The notes under the pieces were generated by a model that was not told where the DNA came from, did not search any database, and saw nothing but the letters and a program-made list of their open reading frames with translations. DNA of 64,000 nucleotides from Marinobacter salexigens (lineage in GTDB: Bacteria; Pseudomonadota; Gammaproteobacteria; Pseudomonadales; Oleiphilaceae). The stretch spans positions 857,594 through 921,593 of the forward strand of contig NZ_JAHKPV010000001.1 in assembly GCF_018860765.1 (NCBI RefSeq), read 5' to 3'. How positions within the stretch are numbered: position 1 is the first letter of the stretch; each line of letters begins with the position of its first letter. Shown one piece after another: positions 34,348 through 44,976 of this stretch. The position numbers were made by a program, and so were the translations under genes.

Positions 34348-35802
34348 TTACTCCTGAACCAGAAAGCTAGCCCGAGGCCCCTTAAGCAATTCCCGCTTCT
34401 CAGCCTGCGCCAAAAACACCGGAACCTGCTCATGCAGCGGGTGGCTTTCACAGCGCTTCTGAATAAACGTTAAAAATGCCGTCGCCTTCTCCCACTGGTT
34501 CAGCCCGTTAGCCAGACTTTGTGCAACAAGGAGATAAGCCGGGGCTAACTCATCGCTGTCCGGGAAACGTTTATGGAAGTCCTGAAGCAGCCGTATAGCT
34601 GGCTTGTATTGGCCCCGTTGATATAAACAGCGGGCGCAGCGCACGGCCAGTTCCGGGTCATCCAGTTTAAAGCCCGGCTCCGCCTGCTCCAGCATGCCCA
34701 ACACCGAGGTTATTCCGTCACCGTCATTGCGGTCTGCCAGCCAACCCAGAATTCTCGGATGGTATTGATAAAGCTCCGTTGTATCATTTCTGGCTTTCAA
34801 CAACTGGTATAACTGACCAATACGCACAGGGTCGTTGCGGTTATGTTTTAAGGCTTCCTTCAGCATGCCCTGAACCCGGTCATAGTTGCCGTCCTTCAGG
34901 TTCATATCAACGTCCGCATCAAAGCGTGCACCGCGATCCCGTTGATGCATGTCCTCGCCAGAGGGTTCATCTTGAAGATCCGAAGCGAAGCCTAACTCTT
35001 CCTGATACTGAAATAGCAGGTAACCAAGCATATTGAACAGAATCAGAGTGAAGGTACTGTTCAAAAAGCCTGATAGGGGCTGTGAAAACCAAAAAGGAAA
35101 GTGGTTGTAAGCAAAATCTTGAGCCACACCTGAGGCCAGGGTCAGCAGAATAAGGTAACCGTACAAGAGGAAATACGGGGTGCCGATGCGGGAGATGAGC
35201 ACGGCTAAATTCATCGGGTTGACCGCAGCACCCACAGAACGCTCCATGGCTAACACCATAATGCTCGCGGGCAGTGCGAGAACCACAAAAGCCAGTGCCA
35301 GCAGCATTAGTAATGGGCCACCCACCATAGCGGCTGCGCCAACAAGACCGCCCATTACAATGAATACCAGCAATTGGAGAATAACAATGTTAAAGCCGCT
35401 GCCAGTGAAGGCCACTGAAACAGAGGGCGGTGCTAAGTGGCCTTCCGCTGTGTGATTGATGACCGCATAGGTGTACTTGAACAGCGCTAATGCCAGCACC
35501 AACCAAACCACAATTCCAATTAGATTGGCAGGAGCCAAAAGCGGAACCAATGTGCAGATAGCAATAACAATCAGTGGGTCTGTGTGAAACGGATAACGAA
35601 AAAACGATCCAATCCGGTTCCAGAAAGGTACAACCTCCGTCGCTGCACCCAAATACCGCATGGCTTTGCTACATGAAGGGCAAAGCCCACGGCGCTGCCG
35701 TGTGTCGGCGTCCGGCATGCAGCGGGTGCAGTAATGCACTTGGCATTCGCCGCAGTGCCATTTCGCCGGGTCGCCGGGATGGTAGTGACAATCGTGTTTC
35801 AT
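34348..35802 (-). CDS. Zinc-ribbon membrane protein with helical repeat tail
   Basis: A 484-residue protein. The N-terminus has a zinc-binding pattern CHYHPGDPAKWHCGECQVHYC plus CPSC, read in parts as Cys/His pairs like a B-box. Six or so hydrophobic helices lie between about 65 and 275. Residues ~300-484 form a soluble helical, TPR-like region. ATG 35802 gives KHDCHYHP at the start; GTG 35823 has no ribosome site. It is convergent with the rhomboid gene, 28 bp apart. Function unknown. Confidence 0.8.
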   Translation of the reverse strand: MKHDCHYHPGDPAKWHCGECQVHYCTRCMPDADTRQRRGLCPSCSKAMRYLGAATEVVPFWNRIGSFFRYPFHTDPLIVIAICTLVPLLAPANLIGIVVWLVLALALFKYTYAVINHTAEGHLAPPSVSVAFTGSGFNIVILQLLVFIVMGGLVGAAAMVGGPLLMLLALAFVVLALPASIMVLAMERSVGAAVNPMNLAVLISRIGTPYFLLYGYLILLTLASGVAQDFAYNHFPFWFSQPLSGFLNSTFTLILFNMLGYLLFQYQEELGFASDLQDEPSGEDMHQRDRGARFDADVDMNLKDGNYDRVQGMLKEALKHNRNDPVRIGQLYQLLKARNDTTELYQYHPRILGWLADRNDGDGITSVLGMLEQAEPGFKLDDPELAVRCARCLYQRGQYKPAIRLLQDFHKRFPDSDELAPAYLLVAQSLANGLNQWEKATAFLTFIQKRCESHPLHEQVPVFLAQAEKRELLKGPRASFLVQE

Positions 35803-35949
35803 ATTTTGTGGCGATCCTGACACAGTATAAATAGGCTTTATGATCGCAAAAATGATGCTTAAAGAATATGCCGAAATGGCCGTAAATCTCTATGAAGCCC
35901 GCAGTCGTTGCAAAAGGCTTGCTTAAACTCCCATGGCGAAACTCACATT

Positions 35950-36528
35950 ATGAAACCTGCCTCCGTCATTCTTATACTGGCAGCCCTCGTGTTGGCCGCT
36001 GTTTTACCGTTTTTTCAGGGGTTATCGAGTGAATGGGGCGGAACGTCTGGCTATTACGGTTATAAAACCGATGTGCCTGTACCGCCGTTGCCCGGTGCGG
36101 GCGTGCCCAAGAAAGGGTTGAATGTGGTGTTTTTTGGTTATCGGAGTTGCGGCACTGTCTGCCCGCTGCAACTAATTAACCTAAAGGCTTTACACGATCA
36201 GTGGCGTGATCGACCTGTAAACTTTGTGTTTGTGACTCTGGACCCTGAAAACGACAGTCAGCGGGAGTTGAATCGGGTGATGGTGGCACTGGGCAAGAAT
36301 TTTAGGGCGGTACGGCCAACTGATTTTCGGCAAGCTCAGGCGCTGGCTGATCGATATGGTGATTTTGCTGCCCGCGAAGGCGCAGTAACCGGAGAGATCA
36401 ACCACGGGGCCAGACTCTACGTTGTCACAGAAGGCAACCGTAGACAGCTTTTATATGCCTCGCCCGAGTTGGATTTAGCGCGAGTTAACGACGACCTTGC
36501 GCGGCTTATGGAATTGGACCGAAGTTAA
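35950..36528 (+). CDS. SCO1/SenC family protein
   Basis: A 192-residue thioredoxin-fold protein held in the inner membrane by an N-terminal helix (about 5-25). The copper/thiol site is CGTVC in GYRSCGTVCPL, and the distal His lies in EINHGARLYVV. In the family it delivers copper or reduces thiols for cytochrome c oxidase assembly. No oxidase gene is in the window. The start ATG 35950 is preferred to an upstream TTG at 35908. Confidence 0.9.
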   Translation: MKPASVILILAALVLAAVLPFFQGLSSEWGGTSGYYGYKTDVPVPPLPGAGVPKKGLNVVFFGYRSCGTVCPLQLINLKALHDQWRDRPVNFVFVTLDPENDSQRELNRVMVALGKNFRAVRPTDFRQAQALADRYGDFAAREGAVTGEINHGARLYVVTEGNRRQLLYASPELDLARVNDDLARLMELDRS

Positions 36529-36600
36529 GCCATAAACCGAAGGTTTCGAACGAATTTTGTACAAGCCAGCCTAGCGCGTGTTTGGAAGAGAGGTGTACGT

Positions 36601-38124
36601 ATGAATGCAACAAATGACATCCAAGGCCTGCAACAGCAAGATCTGTTGCGAGTAGACCGTCGCATGCTTTGGCTCTTGCTGGCCCAAGTGCCGGTGGTTG
36701 GCTTGCTTGTGCCTTGGGGTTATGGAACCTACAGCTTTGCGCTCACAGCATCGTTGGCAATTGGAGCTCTGACCATCGCCGGTTACAGCTTTCTGCGTGG
36801 AACCCGTGCGTGCGGTGTGCTTTTTTCTATGTGCCTGATGCTGTTCTCGGGCACCATGATTCAGGCCCAGTTAGGACGCATCGAAATGCATTTTCATATT
36901 TTTGCTGCTTTGGCGCTTACGATTGCCTACCGCGATTGGTTACCAGTGCTTGCCGCTGCCGGGTTGATCGCAGTGCACCATTTTGCCTTGACGGCGCTGC
37001 AGTTGTCAGAGGCCAGTGTTGGTGGTATCCCAGTGATGCTATTCAATTATGGTTGTAGTTGGTCGATTACAGCATTGCATGCCGTTTTTGTGGTGTTTGA
37101 GGCTGGTGTGTTGTCGTTTTTTGCGGTCAAGATGTCGGCTGAGCAAAGGCGTTCGTGGGAAATGATTGCACTGGTTAGTGCGTTTGACGACGAGCATGAT
37201 CTGCGTGGCCGGCTTGCAAACGCAAATGGCGATCTTGCCGCTACTTCTTTTAATACGATGATGACGAAGTTTGCCGTGTTGATTGAATCTGTTCGGACGC
37301 TCTCGGGCCAGTTGCATGCCCGTGCGTCAGATCTCGAGGCAGCTAGTGATTCAACTAACCGTATCATGGATGCACAGCAGGCTCAGACTGATCAAGCTGC
37401 CGCGGCCACTAACGAAATGACGGCAACCATTCAGGATGTGGCACGCAACGCTCAGTCTGCAGCTGAATCGGCAACCCACTCAGCGGATGCATCTGCCGAG
37501 GGCACGCGCCACATCCAAAGCGCGATTGACATGACGGAAGCCACGAATACAGCGCTGGCAGACTCTTCTCGCATGGTTGCCGAACTGGTAGAAAAGGTTC
37601 AGTCCATCGGTACGTTCATTGCTTCAATCAATGACATTTCAGACCAAACTAATTTGCTTGCCCTGAATGCTGCCATTGAAGCAGCGCGTGCGGGTGAGCA
37701 TGGACGTGGTTTCGCAGTCGTGGCTGATGAAGTTCGGAACTTGTCACGCCGCACTCAGGATTTCACCACCGAAATCCGTGCGACGATGGATGGGTTAGCG
37801 CATGTTTCTGAAGCCACTTTGGCAGCCATTGAGATGGGACAGACACGATCAAAAGAAACTCTGGGAGCAATGACTGAGACGGGCAGGGCGATTGCGGATA
37901 TTGAAGCCGCGATTGCCGAAGTGAATGGCATGAATTTGCAAATAGCCTCGGCGACTGAGCAGCAGGCGGTCGCCTCGGGGCAAATTAACCAGAGCGTTCA
38001 ACAAGTTGCTGAGCAGAGTCAAGATGTCGTGCAGGAAGCTGCAAAGTCTCAAGCCATAGCTACAGAAATTGGGCGGATGATTGAAGAAGTGGATACATTG
38101 ATTGCTGGCTACAAAACACGGTAA
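36601..38124 (+). CDS. Methyl-accepting chemotaxis protein with polytopic histidine-rich sensor
   Basis: A 507-residue receptor. The N-terminal ~190 residues form about six membrane helices without a periplasmic ligand domain; conserved membrane-facing residues include EMHFHIF, YRDW and AVHHF. The C-terminal signalling domain has the hairpin tip [21 protein letters not shown] over 2 windows and coiled coils on both sides. The histidines could bind a metal or haem, suggesting a redox or gas signal, but this is inferred. GAGAGG lies 7 nt before the ATG. Confidence 0.92.
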   Translation: MNATNDIQGLQQQDLLRVDRRMLWLLLAQVPVVGLLVPWGYGTYSFALTASLAIGALTIAGYSFLRGTRACGVLFSMCLMLFSGTMIQAQLGRIEMHFHIFAALALTIAYRDWLPVLAAAGLIAVHHFALTALQLSEASVGGIPVMLFNYGCSWSITALHAVFVVFEAGVLSFFAVKMSAEQRRSWEMIALVSAFDDEHDLRGRLANANGDLAATSFNTMMTKFAVLIESVRTLSGQLHARASDLEAASDSTNRIMDAQQAQTDQAAAATNEMTATIQDVARNAQSAAESATHSADASAEGTRHIQSAIDMTEATNTALADSSRMVAELVEKVQSIGTFIASINDISDQTNLLALNAAIEAARAGEHGRGFAVVADEVRNLSRRTQDFTTEIRATMDGLAHVSEATLAAIEMGQTRSKETLGAMTETGRAIADIEAAIAEVNGMNLQIASATEQQAVASGQINQSVQQVAEQSQDVVQEAAKSQAIATEIGRMIEEVDTLIAGYKTR

Positions 38125-38255
38125 TGAGTTGGCTGAGACGACCTTTAGCGCCCGCTATTCACTGCCTGAATGGTGAACATTATTTGCGGTGAGTTGAAGT
38201 CTGCCAAAACGATGCAATAGTAAGAGGATAGGAATTCAATGTAGGAGGTCCTACC

Positions 38256-41024
38256 GTGTCGAATGATAGCCTTGGCAAAGACAGCCTGAATACCTTAACC
38301 AGCCTGAGCGCTGGTGGAAAAACCTTCCATTATTACAGCCTGCCCAAAGCGGCCGAATCGCTTGGCGACATCAACCGTCTACCGTTTTCCCTGAAAGTCC
38401 TTTTGGAAAACCTGCTACGCAACGAAGACGGCGTAACCGTGGATCAAAACCACGTGGATGCCATGGTGCAGTGGCTGAAAGACAAACGCTCGGACACTGA
38501 GATTCAATTCCGCCCGGCCCGCGTGTTAATGCAAGACTTTACCGGTGTGCCCGGCGTAGTTGATTTGGCCGCCATGCGCGAGGCGGTTAAAAAGGCTGGC
38601 GGAGACCCTGCTCTGATCAACCCTCTGTCGCCTGTGGATTTGGTTATTGACCACTCGGTAATGGTTGACAGGTTCGGTAGCTCATCAGCGTTTAACGATA
38701 ACGTAGCCATTGAAATGCAGCGTAATGAGGAACGTTACGAGTTCCTGCGTTGGGGCCAGCAAGCCTTTGATAACTTCCGCGTGGTTCCACCGGGAACGGG
38801 TATTTGCCATCAGGTAAACCTTGAGTACCTCGGCAAAACCGTGTGGCAAAAAGAGCAGGGAGGTAAAACCATCGCCTATCCCGATACGCTGGTGGGTACA
38901 GACTCTCACACCACCATGATTAACGGCCTTGGCATTCTTGGCTGGGGTGTTGGTGGTATTGAAGCGGAAGCGGCCATGCTCGGCCAGCCGGTATCCATGC
39001 TGATTCCAGAAGTGGTCGGTTTCAAAATGACGGGCAAGTTGCGCGAAGGCATCACCGCTACAGATCTGGTACTGACCGTTGTTGAAATGCTGCGTAAGAA
39101 AGGCGTGGTGGGCAAGTTCGTAGAATTCTACGGCGACGGTTTGAAAGATATGCCGATAGCGGATCGTGCCACCATTGCCAACATGGCTCCCGAATACGGC
39201 GCGACCTGCGGCTTCTTCCCAGTGGACGAGCAAACCCTCACGTACCTGCGCTTGACTGGCCGCGACGACGAGCAGATCGAGCTTGTGGAAGCTTACGCCA
39301 AAGCTCAGGGCTTGTGGCGCCTGCCGGGGCACGAGCCGGTTTACACGGCCACGCTTGAGCTTGATATGGGCGATGTTGAGGCCAGTATGGCTGGGCCGAA
39401 ACGGCCTCAGGACCGGGTCGCCTTGAAAAACATGAAAGCGGCCTTTGAGTTGCTGATGGAAACCGCCGAAGGTGGGCCGGATGCAGCAGAAAAACGTGAC
39501 AACGAGCTGGAGTCTGAAGGCGGACAAACAGCTGTGGGTGTCGATAACAGTTATCACCACCCTTGTAGCCGATCGCTGATATTGAACGGACAAGAAACCC
39601 GTCTGGATCCCGGCGCGGTGGTGATTGCAGCCATCACCTCCTGTACCAACACATCCAACCCCAGCGTAATGATGGCTGCGGGTCTGGTGGCGCGCAAAGC
39701 CGTGCAGAAAGGTTTGAAAACCAAGCCTTGGGTGAAAACCTCTCTGGCACCCGGCTCCAAAGTAGTGACCGATTATCTTGAAGCTGGCGGCTTTCAGGAG
39801 GACTTGAACAAGCTGGGCTTTGATCTCGTCGGTTACGGCTGCACCACCTGTATCGGTAACTCCGGCCCGCTGCCGGATGAGGTTGAAAAAGCCATTGCTG
39901 ATGGCGATATAACGGTTGCATCGGTGTTGTCGGGCAACCGCAACTTTGAAGGCCGCATCCACCCATTAGTGAAAACTAATTGGTTGGCGTCGCCACCCTT
40001 GGTTGTAGCCTATGCATTGGCCGGTAACGTGCGTCTGAATCTGGCAGAAGAGCCGCTGGGCGAAGATCAGGACGGTAATCCGGTATACCTGAAAGATCTG
40101 TGGCCAAGCCAGCAGGAAGTGGCTGAGGCTGTAGCAAAAGTTAAAACGGAGATGTTCCGCACCGAATACGCTGCCGTGTTTGATGGTGACGCCACATGGC
40201 AGGCCTTGGACGTGCCGCAAACCAAAGTGTACACCTGGGCTGAGGACTCCACTTACATCCAGCACCCGCCATTCTTCGAAGGCATGGGGCCGGAGCCTGA
40301 CCCGATTGAGGATATTGTCGATGCAAATATTCTGGCTTTGCTGGGGGATTCGGTAACCACCGACCATATTTCTCCGGCCGGTTCTTTCAGCGCCGACAGC
40401 CCTGCAGGCAAATACTTGCAGGAGCGAGGGGTTGAACCGAAGAACTTCAACTCCTATGGTTCCCGTCGTGGTAACCACGAGGTCATGATGCGTGGCACCT
40501 TTGCCAACGTGCGTATCCGCAACGAAATGCTGGATGGCGTTGAAGGTGGTTTCACCAAATTTGTGCCCACTGGGGAGCAAATGCCGGTTTATGACGCCGC
40601 CATGAAGTATCAGGAACAGGGAACACCGCTGGTGGTGATTGCCGGTAAGGAATACGGAACTGGCTCAAGTCGCGACTGGGCTGCCAAGGGCACACGCTTG
40701 CTGGGCGTTCGTGCGGTGGTGGCGGAGTCTTATGAAAGGATTCACCGCTCCAACCTGATTGGTATGGGTGTAATGCCGTTGCAGTTCCCGGACGGTGCAA
40801 GCCGCAAGAGTCTTAAACTCACCGGCGAGGAAACCATCAGCATCAGTGGATTGTCCGGCGATATAATGCCGGGTCAAACCTTGACTATGACGGTAAGCTA
40901 TAAAGATGGTTCCACGGCAACCTGCGATTTGAAGTCGAGGATCGATACGGCTAACGAGGCAGTGTACTTCCACCACGGTGGAATCCTGCACTATGTGGTG
41001 CGTGAAATGCTTAAGTCTGCCTAA
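38256..41024 (+). CDS. acnA: Aconitate hydratase A
   Basis: TCA- and glyoxylate-cycle enzyme interconverting citrate and isocitrate via a [4Fe-4S] cluster. Cluster cysteines are in [11 protein letters not shown] and [12 protein letters not shown]; the swivel domain contains [12 protein letters not shown] and [12 protein letters not shown]. At 922 residues it matches the AcnA/IRP type, not AcnB. GTG start with AGGAGGT 6 nt upstream. A terminator follows at 41061. Confidence 0.97.
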   Translation: MSNDSLGKDSLNTLTSLSAGGKTFHYYSLPKAAESLGDINRLPFSLKVLLENLLRNEDGVTVDQNHVDAMVQWLKDKRSDTEIQFRPARVLMQDFTGVPGVVDLAAMREAVKKAGGDPALINPLSPVDLVIDHSVMVDRFGSSSAFNDNVAIEMQRNEERYEFLRWGQQAFDNFRVVPPGTGICHQVNLEYLGKTVWQKEQGGKTIAYPDTLVGTDSHTTMINGLGILGWGVGGIEAEAAMLGQPVSMLIPEVVGFKMTGKLREGITATDLVLTVVEMLRKKGVVGKFVEFYGDGLKDMPIADRATIANMAPEYGATCGFFPVDEQTLTYLRLTGRDDEQIELVEAYAKAQGLWRLPGHEPVYTATLELDMGDVEASMAGPKRPQDRVALKNMKAAFELLMETAEGGPDAAEKRDNELESEGGQTAVGVDNSYHHPCSRSLILNGQETRLDPGAVVIAAITSCTNTSNPSVMMAAGLVARKAVQKGLKTKPWVKTSLAPGSKVVTDYLEAGGFQEDLNKLGFDLVGYGCTTCIGNSGPLPDEVEKAIADGDITVASVLSGNRNFEGRIHPLVKTNWLASPPLVVAYALAGNVRLNLAEEPLGEDQDGNPVYLKDLWPSQQEVAEAVAKVKTEMFRTEYAAVFDGDATWQALDVPQTKVYTWAEDSTYIQHPPFFEGMGPEPDPIEDIVDANILALLGDSVTTDHISPAGSFSADSPAGKYLQERGVEPKNFNSYGSRRGNHEVMMRGTFANVRIRNEMLDGVEGGFTKFVPTGEQMPVYDAAMKYQEQGTPLVVIAGKEYGTGSSRDWAAKGTRLLGVRAVVAESYERIHRSNLIGMGVMPLQFPDGASRKSLKLTGEETISISGLSGDIMPGQTLTMTVSYKDGSTATCDLKSRIDTANEAVYFHHGGILHYVVREMLKSA

Positions 41025-41060
41025 GCCAACGGCTTATTTGGTATAGATAAAGAGCAGAGT

Positions 41061-41094
41061 CGGCAGTCCCTTAAACGGGAGCTGCCGGTTTTTT
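41061..41094 (+). terminator. acnA intrinsic terminator
   Basis: Stem of about 10 bp (41061-41070 with 41077-41087, one bulge) followed by six T (41089-41094). The T run reaches the stop codon of the convergent kinase gene at 41093. Confidence 0.85.
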
Positions 41095-43087
41095 ATGGAT
41101 TGGAGTCGGCTACCGGAAGGCGAACCCAGAAACTGGCTCCTTGCTCTGGCAAGGATTCAAAGCCGACTTCGCCTCCCATCATCGTAATGAGTTCGCGGGT
41201 TATGGCAAGCCCAAGCCCCGTCCCGCCTTGGCTGCGGGTGTCGGAACTGTCTGCTTGGGCAAAGCGCTGAAAAATCTGGTCCCGGAAGGCTTCCGGAACG
41301 CCCTTACCGCTGTCGTGGACGGTAATGATAACCGTTGGTTTTCCTTCTGATACCTGCTGTTCAACCGATACGTCGACACGGCCTCGGTCGGGTGAAAATT
41401 TTATTGCGTTGGATATCAGGTTATTGAACGCTTGCAATAGTCGTTGGCCGTCTACCATTACGTCGGTTTGTGGTATGTCCTGCGCAAGATGAATGGTGAT
41501 TTCACGCTGTGCGCCATAAGGCTGGTTTGCATTGACCGCTTGTTCCACTAGCGGCTGTAGGGGTTGCCACAGCATATTGATGTTCAGTTTGCCTGCCATG
41601 AGCTTTTCAATGTCCAAAAGGTCGTCGATCAGCGTTGCCAACTGGCGGGCATTGCGCTCGGCGATGTTTATAATATCCAGTGCTTGTGGTGAAAGCTCCC
41701 CGGTTGCACCGCCTGCCACTAGCCTGATAGCTCCGGTAAGAGAGGTGAGCGGTGTGCGCAGCTCGTGGCTAACAGTAGACACAAACTGGTTTTTCAGGCG
41801 CTCGATTTTTTTGCGCTCGGCAATATCTTCCGCTAGCACCCAAAGTAGTTTGCGCTCTGAGGCGTCATGTATCAGTACACAGTGCACGATTGCCGGATAG
41901 CCGCTACCGTTGCGATCGATGATTTCTTGCTCGATGGGCCCGAAATAGCCATTTTTTTCTAATTGCCCCAAAATGTCGGCTCGTAGAGATATCTCCATAG
42001 GGGTGAGCAGTTGACGATAGCTCAACTTCAGAAACTCGTCTTTGCGATAGCCTGTTGATTTCAGCATGGCGGCATTTACGTCGATGATTCCACCGGTGTG
42101 ATAATCCGCAAGAACGATACCCGAGGGTGCCAGCTCGAAAAGGTGTCGCAACTGTTGCTCACTTTCCTGAAGCGCCAGCAAGGCGCGCTTTTTATCGTGA
42201 ATGTCTTCCAGATAGCCGTGCCAGAGAATACTTCCGTCCGGCAGTTTCTGTGGCGTGGAGTGGCCTTCAATCCAACGTATGTTGCCATCTGGTCGACGTA
42301 TTCGGAATTGGATAGACCAGGTGCTCAGTTGTCGAGACGATTCCTCGATGGTTGCGGCCACAGCTGAGGCGTCCTCGGGGTCAATCATCGCAAACAGAGC
42401 GGCAGCATCCGTTTTGGCTTGAGCTGGGGTGACGCCGAAAGAGCGCTCTACACCCATGCTGCTATAGGGAAAATTCATGCTGCCATCGGGATAGCGGCGA
42501 AACTGATACAGCCCGCCTGGCACCATATCCGCAAGCTGTTTGAGCATAGTCAGGGATTCGTTCTGTTCTTCCAGCTCCTGGTCTCGATAGTGAAGGGCTA
42601 ATGTGCGGGCACTAATCTGCTCCTCCGCACAGTCGGCGAGGTCGCGCAGGCATTCGCGGTCTTCTTCGCTGAGGGTGCGCGGTTTACGGTCCATAACACA
42701 GAGTGTGCCGAGGGCATAGCCATCTGCACTGTGCAAAGGCGTACCTACATAAAACCGGATATTCGGATCGCCCGTGACCAGCGGGTTATCGCGGAAGCGT
42801 TCATCTTCTTGCGCATCCTCAACCACCAGAGGTTCGTTGTCGAAAAGGGCGTGGCCACAAAAGGAGACGCTTCGCGGGGTTTCACTGGCATCCAACCCCA
42901 CGCAGGATTTGAACCATTGGCGGTCCCGGTCAACCAGTGAAATCAACGCAATAGGCACATCCAGAAGTCTAGCTGCCATACGGGTAAGCCTGTCAAAGCG
43001 TGCTTCTGGTGGGGTATCGAGAATTCGCAAATGATCCAGTGCCGCTTGTCGCTTGCTTTCATCGGCAGGAAATTCAGGAGTTATCAT
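41093..43087 (-). CDS. GAF-PAS-PAS histidine kinase
   Basis: A 664-residue soluble sensor kinase. A GAF domain (about 25-165) and two PAS domains (about 190-300 and 310-435) precede the H-box VSTVSHELRTPLTSLTGA, N box NNLISNAIKFSPDRG, G1 DSGKGVPEAF and G2 GGTGLGLAITREL. No transmembrane helix or receiver domain is present. Its ATG overlaps the upstream kinase stop by 4 bp. The kinase core resembles that of its neighbour, suggesting duplication. It probably feeds the receivers at 44977-48215. Confidence 0.93.
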   Translation of the reverse strand: MITPEFPADESKRQAALDHLRILDTPPEARFDRLTRMAARLLDVPIALISLVDRDRQWFKSCVGLDASETPRSVSFCGHALFDNEPLVVEDAQEDERFRDNPLVTGDPNIRFYVGTPLHSADGYALGTLCVMDRKPRTLSEEDRECLRDLADCAEEQISARTLALHYRDQELEEQNESLTMLKQLADMVPGGLYQFRRYPDGSMNFPYSSMGVERSFGVTPAQAKTDAAALFAMIDPEDASAVAATIEESSRQLSTWSIQFRIRRPDGNIRWIEGHSTPQKLPDGSILWHGYLEDIHDKKRALLALQESEQQLRHLFELAPSGIVLADYHTGGIIDVNAAMLKSTGYRKDEFLKLSYRQLLTPMEISLRADILGQLEKNGYFGPIEQEIIDRNGSGYPAIVHCVLIHDASERKLLWVLAEDIAERKKIERLKNQFVSTVSHELRTPLTSLTGAIRLVAGGATGELSPQALDIINIAERNARQLATLIDDLLDIEKLMAGKLNINMLWQPLQPLVEQAVNANQPYGAQREITIHLAQDIPQTDVMVDGQRLLQAFNNLISNAIKFSPDRGRVDVSVEQQVSEGKPTVIITVHDSGKGVPEAFRDQIFQRFAQADSSDTRSQGGTGLGLAITRELITMMGGEVGFESLPEQGASFWVRLPVADSNP

Positions 43088-44940
43088 GATGAGGATCCCT
43101 CCGCTAACGCGGTGCTGTTCAGGGGCAACTCAACCCAAAAATGCGCTCCATTTTTATTGTAATATCCAACGCTGCCGTTCAGGAGTTTCGCAAGCTCGCG
43201 ACTGATTGCTAAGCCCAGGCCCGTGCCACTGGTCGCGCGGGTCGTGCCCGTTTCTGCTTGAGCAAAGCGGTTGAAAATCTTCTTTTGAAAACCTCCGGGA
43301 ACACCTTTGCCTTGATCGCTGACAGTGATACATAGAGTGTTTTGATCGGTTTTTTCGGCACTGAGCGTCACCAGACCACCTTTTGGCGAAAACTTGATGG
43401 CATTGCTGACAAAATTATCAAGTATTTGCCGCAACCTGTGACCGTCGGTATCCAAAGACATAGCGGGTATGTCGGGCGCAGCCAGCTTGACATCGAACTC
43501 GCGTGCCATTGTTTCATTGTCACCAACGGTTTCGGCAAGCAATGTCTGCAAGTTTTCAGTTTTAACGCTCACACGCAGTTTACCGCTGGAAAGTTTGCTG
43601 AAATCGAGCATATCGCCGATGAGCCTTTGCAGGCGTTCACCATTACGCAGAGCTAGCACAGTTAACTCCTTGGCGCGATCAGGCAGTTCGCCTGCAGTGC
43701 CAGAGTGTAGCAGGCGCAAGGCGCCATTCATTGAGGTTAAAGGTGTACGCAATTCATGGCTGACATTGGAAACAAAGTTGACTTTGAGCCGGTTGGTGGC
43801 ATCCCGCTCATCCATTAATTGGTTAAACGCTGCTGCTAAGTCACGTACCTCTGGCGCGCCTTCTTGTTGCAAGCGCCGGGAGGATTCGGGTTTCCGGATC
43901 ATCGAGCGTATGCGTCGGGTCATTTGGGTGAGGGAGGCGGTTGTAGAGCGAAGAGCGAGATAAGTCAGCAGTAATATCCCCAACGTTAGGCTTACACTGA
44001 GCACAAAGAAGCGGCTGAAGGCCTGCTGGGCAGGCGCAGTTGCCAGAGATTTGGGCACCGCACGTATAAACAGCCAGCCCAAACGCTGTAGGTGGCTGGT
44101 TGCATAGATGAGTTTCTCGCCCGAATTGGTCTCAACCTCCCCAAAGCTGACGCCTGAGAGGGCGGCATCAATCAGCAAATTCTCTCCGGGGTCTGGAAGG
44201 TTCTCTATCGCTTTTCCGGTGGATGAGCCCTCTATAAACAAGAAGTTAGCTGAATCGACTACCAGAAAAATGGCGTCTTCGCTGGCGCTATTTCGAACGC
44301 TTTCAGGTATCAGAAGCGACTGGTTCATTTGCAAAGTACCGGTAGCGAAGCCCAGAAGATCTCCGTTATCACTCACTATGGGGGTAATGAATACCATCAA
44401 CGGAATGCCCGTTGTGCGTCCTATCAATGGGCGGCTGATCACCGGTTTGCGTGTTGTCATGGCTTCCCGCCAGTGGGGTCGATCCGCGTAATTGGTACCT
44501 ACCCTGTTCGGAACGAATGTGTTTTCAGCAATGAGAGTAGCGTTAGCGTTTGATACGGTAAGGCTATGGGGGAATAGCTCACTCAGTTTTTGCTGTTTTT
44601 TTAGAAGGCTTGTGAGTTGTGCTTCAGGTAACAATTGGTCATCGTGGCTTAGGATGGTTGCGAACTGGGCCAGAGCACTGGTTCGGAGCTCAAGATCCTG
44701 ACTGACCAAACTTGAAATGTGGGCGGTTTCGTTTACCTGTTGCGCGGACAGATTGGTCGCAAAATCCTCCAGTAACGCGGTGTAAGCAACGTAGATAACT
44801 GAACCTACGGTTGCGAAGCAACCAAGCATAACAATGATGGCAAAGCGGGTACCTAGAGATAAGTGGGTCAAAACGCGCTCCTGTCTGGCAATTTTCTCCA
44901 AAACTTGCTTTGATTGAACAGTAATTGAGCCAGAATTCAC
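43084..44940 (-). CDS. Membrane histidine kinase with periplasmic Cache-like sensor
   Basis: A 618-residue kinase. TM1 about 32-54 and TM2 about 310-332 flank a periplasmic double-Cache-like domain. HAMP follows, then H-box VSNVSHELRTPLTSMNGA, N box DNFVSNAIKFSPKGG, G1 DQGKGVPGGF and G2 SGTGLGLAISREL. The start GTG at 44940 has no clear ribosome site and lies 36 bp from the divergent gene at 44977, so the exact start is uncertain. Kinase core is close to that of the following gene. Confidence 0.92.
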   Translation of the reverse strand: MNSGSITVQSKQVLEKIARQERVLTHLSLGTRFAIIVMLGCFATVGSVIYVAYTALLEDFATNLSAQQVNETAHISSLVSQDLELRTSALAQFATILSHDDQLLPEAQLTSLLKKQQKLSELFPHSLTVSNANATLIAENTFVPNRVGTNYADRPHWREAMTTRKPVISRPLIGRTTGIPLMVFITPIVSDNGDLLGFATGTLQMNQSLLIPESVRNSASEDAIFLVVDSANFLFIEGSSTGKAIENLPDPGENLLIDAALSGVSFGEVETNSGEKLIYATSHLQRLGWLFIRAVPKSLATAPAQQAFSRFFVLSVSLTLGILLLTYLALRSTTASLTQMTRRIRSMIRKPESSRRLQQEGAPEVRDLAAAFNQLMDERDATNRLKVNFVSNVSHELRTPLTSMNGALRLLHSGTAGELPDRAKELTVLALRNGERLQRLIGDMLDFSKLSSGKLRVSVKTENLQTLLAETVGDNETMAREFDVKLAAPDIPAMSLDTDGHRLRQILDNFVSNAIKFSPKGGLVTLSAEKTDQNTLCITVSDQGKGVPGGFQKKIFNRFAQAETGTTRATSGTGLGLAISRELAKLLNGSVGYYNKNGAHFWVELPLNSTALAEGSSS

Positions 44941-44976
44941 AGCGTTTGCGCGCGATATTTAACAACAAGAGCCTTT

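Noticed and set aside
38685..39962. 425-codon open frame antisense to acnA
   Set aside because: It is a shadow of a strongly conserved acnA reading frame, has Cys/His-rich noise-like composition and no recognisable domain.
41093..44940. The two kinases as hybrid kinases
   Set aside because: Neither has a receiver domain after the ATPase domain; both proteins end at the ATPase domain.
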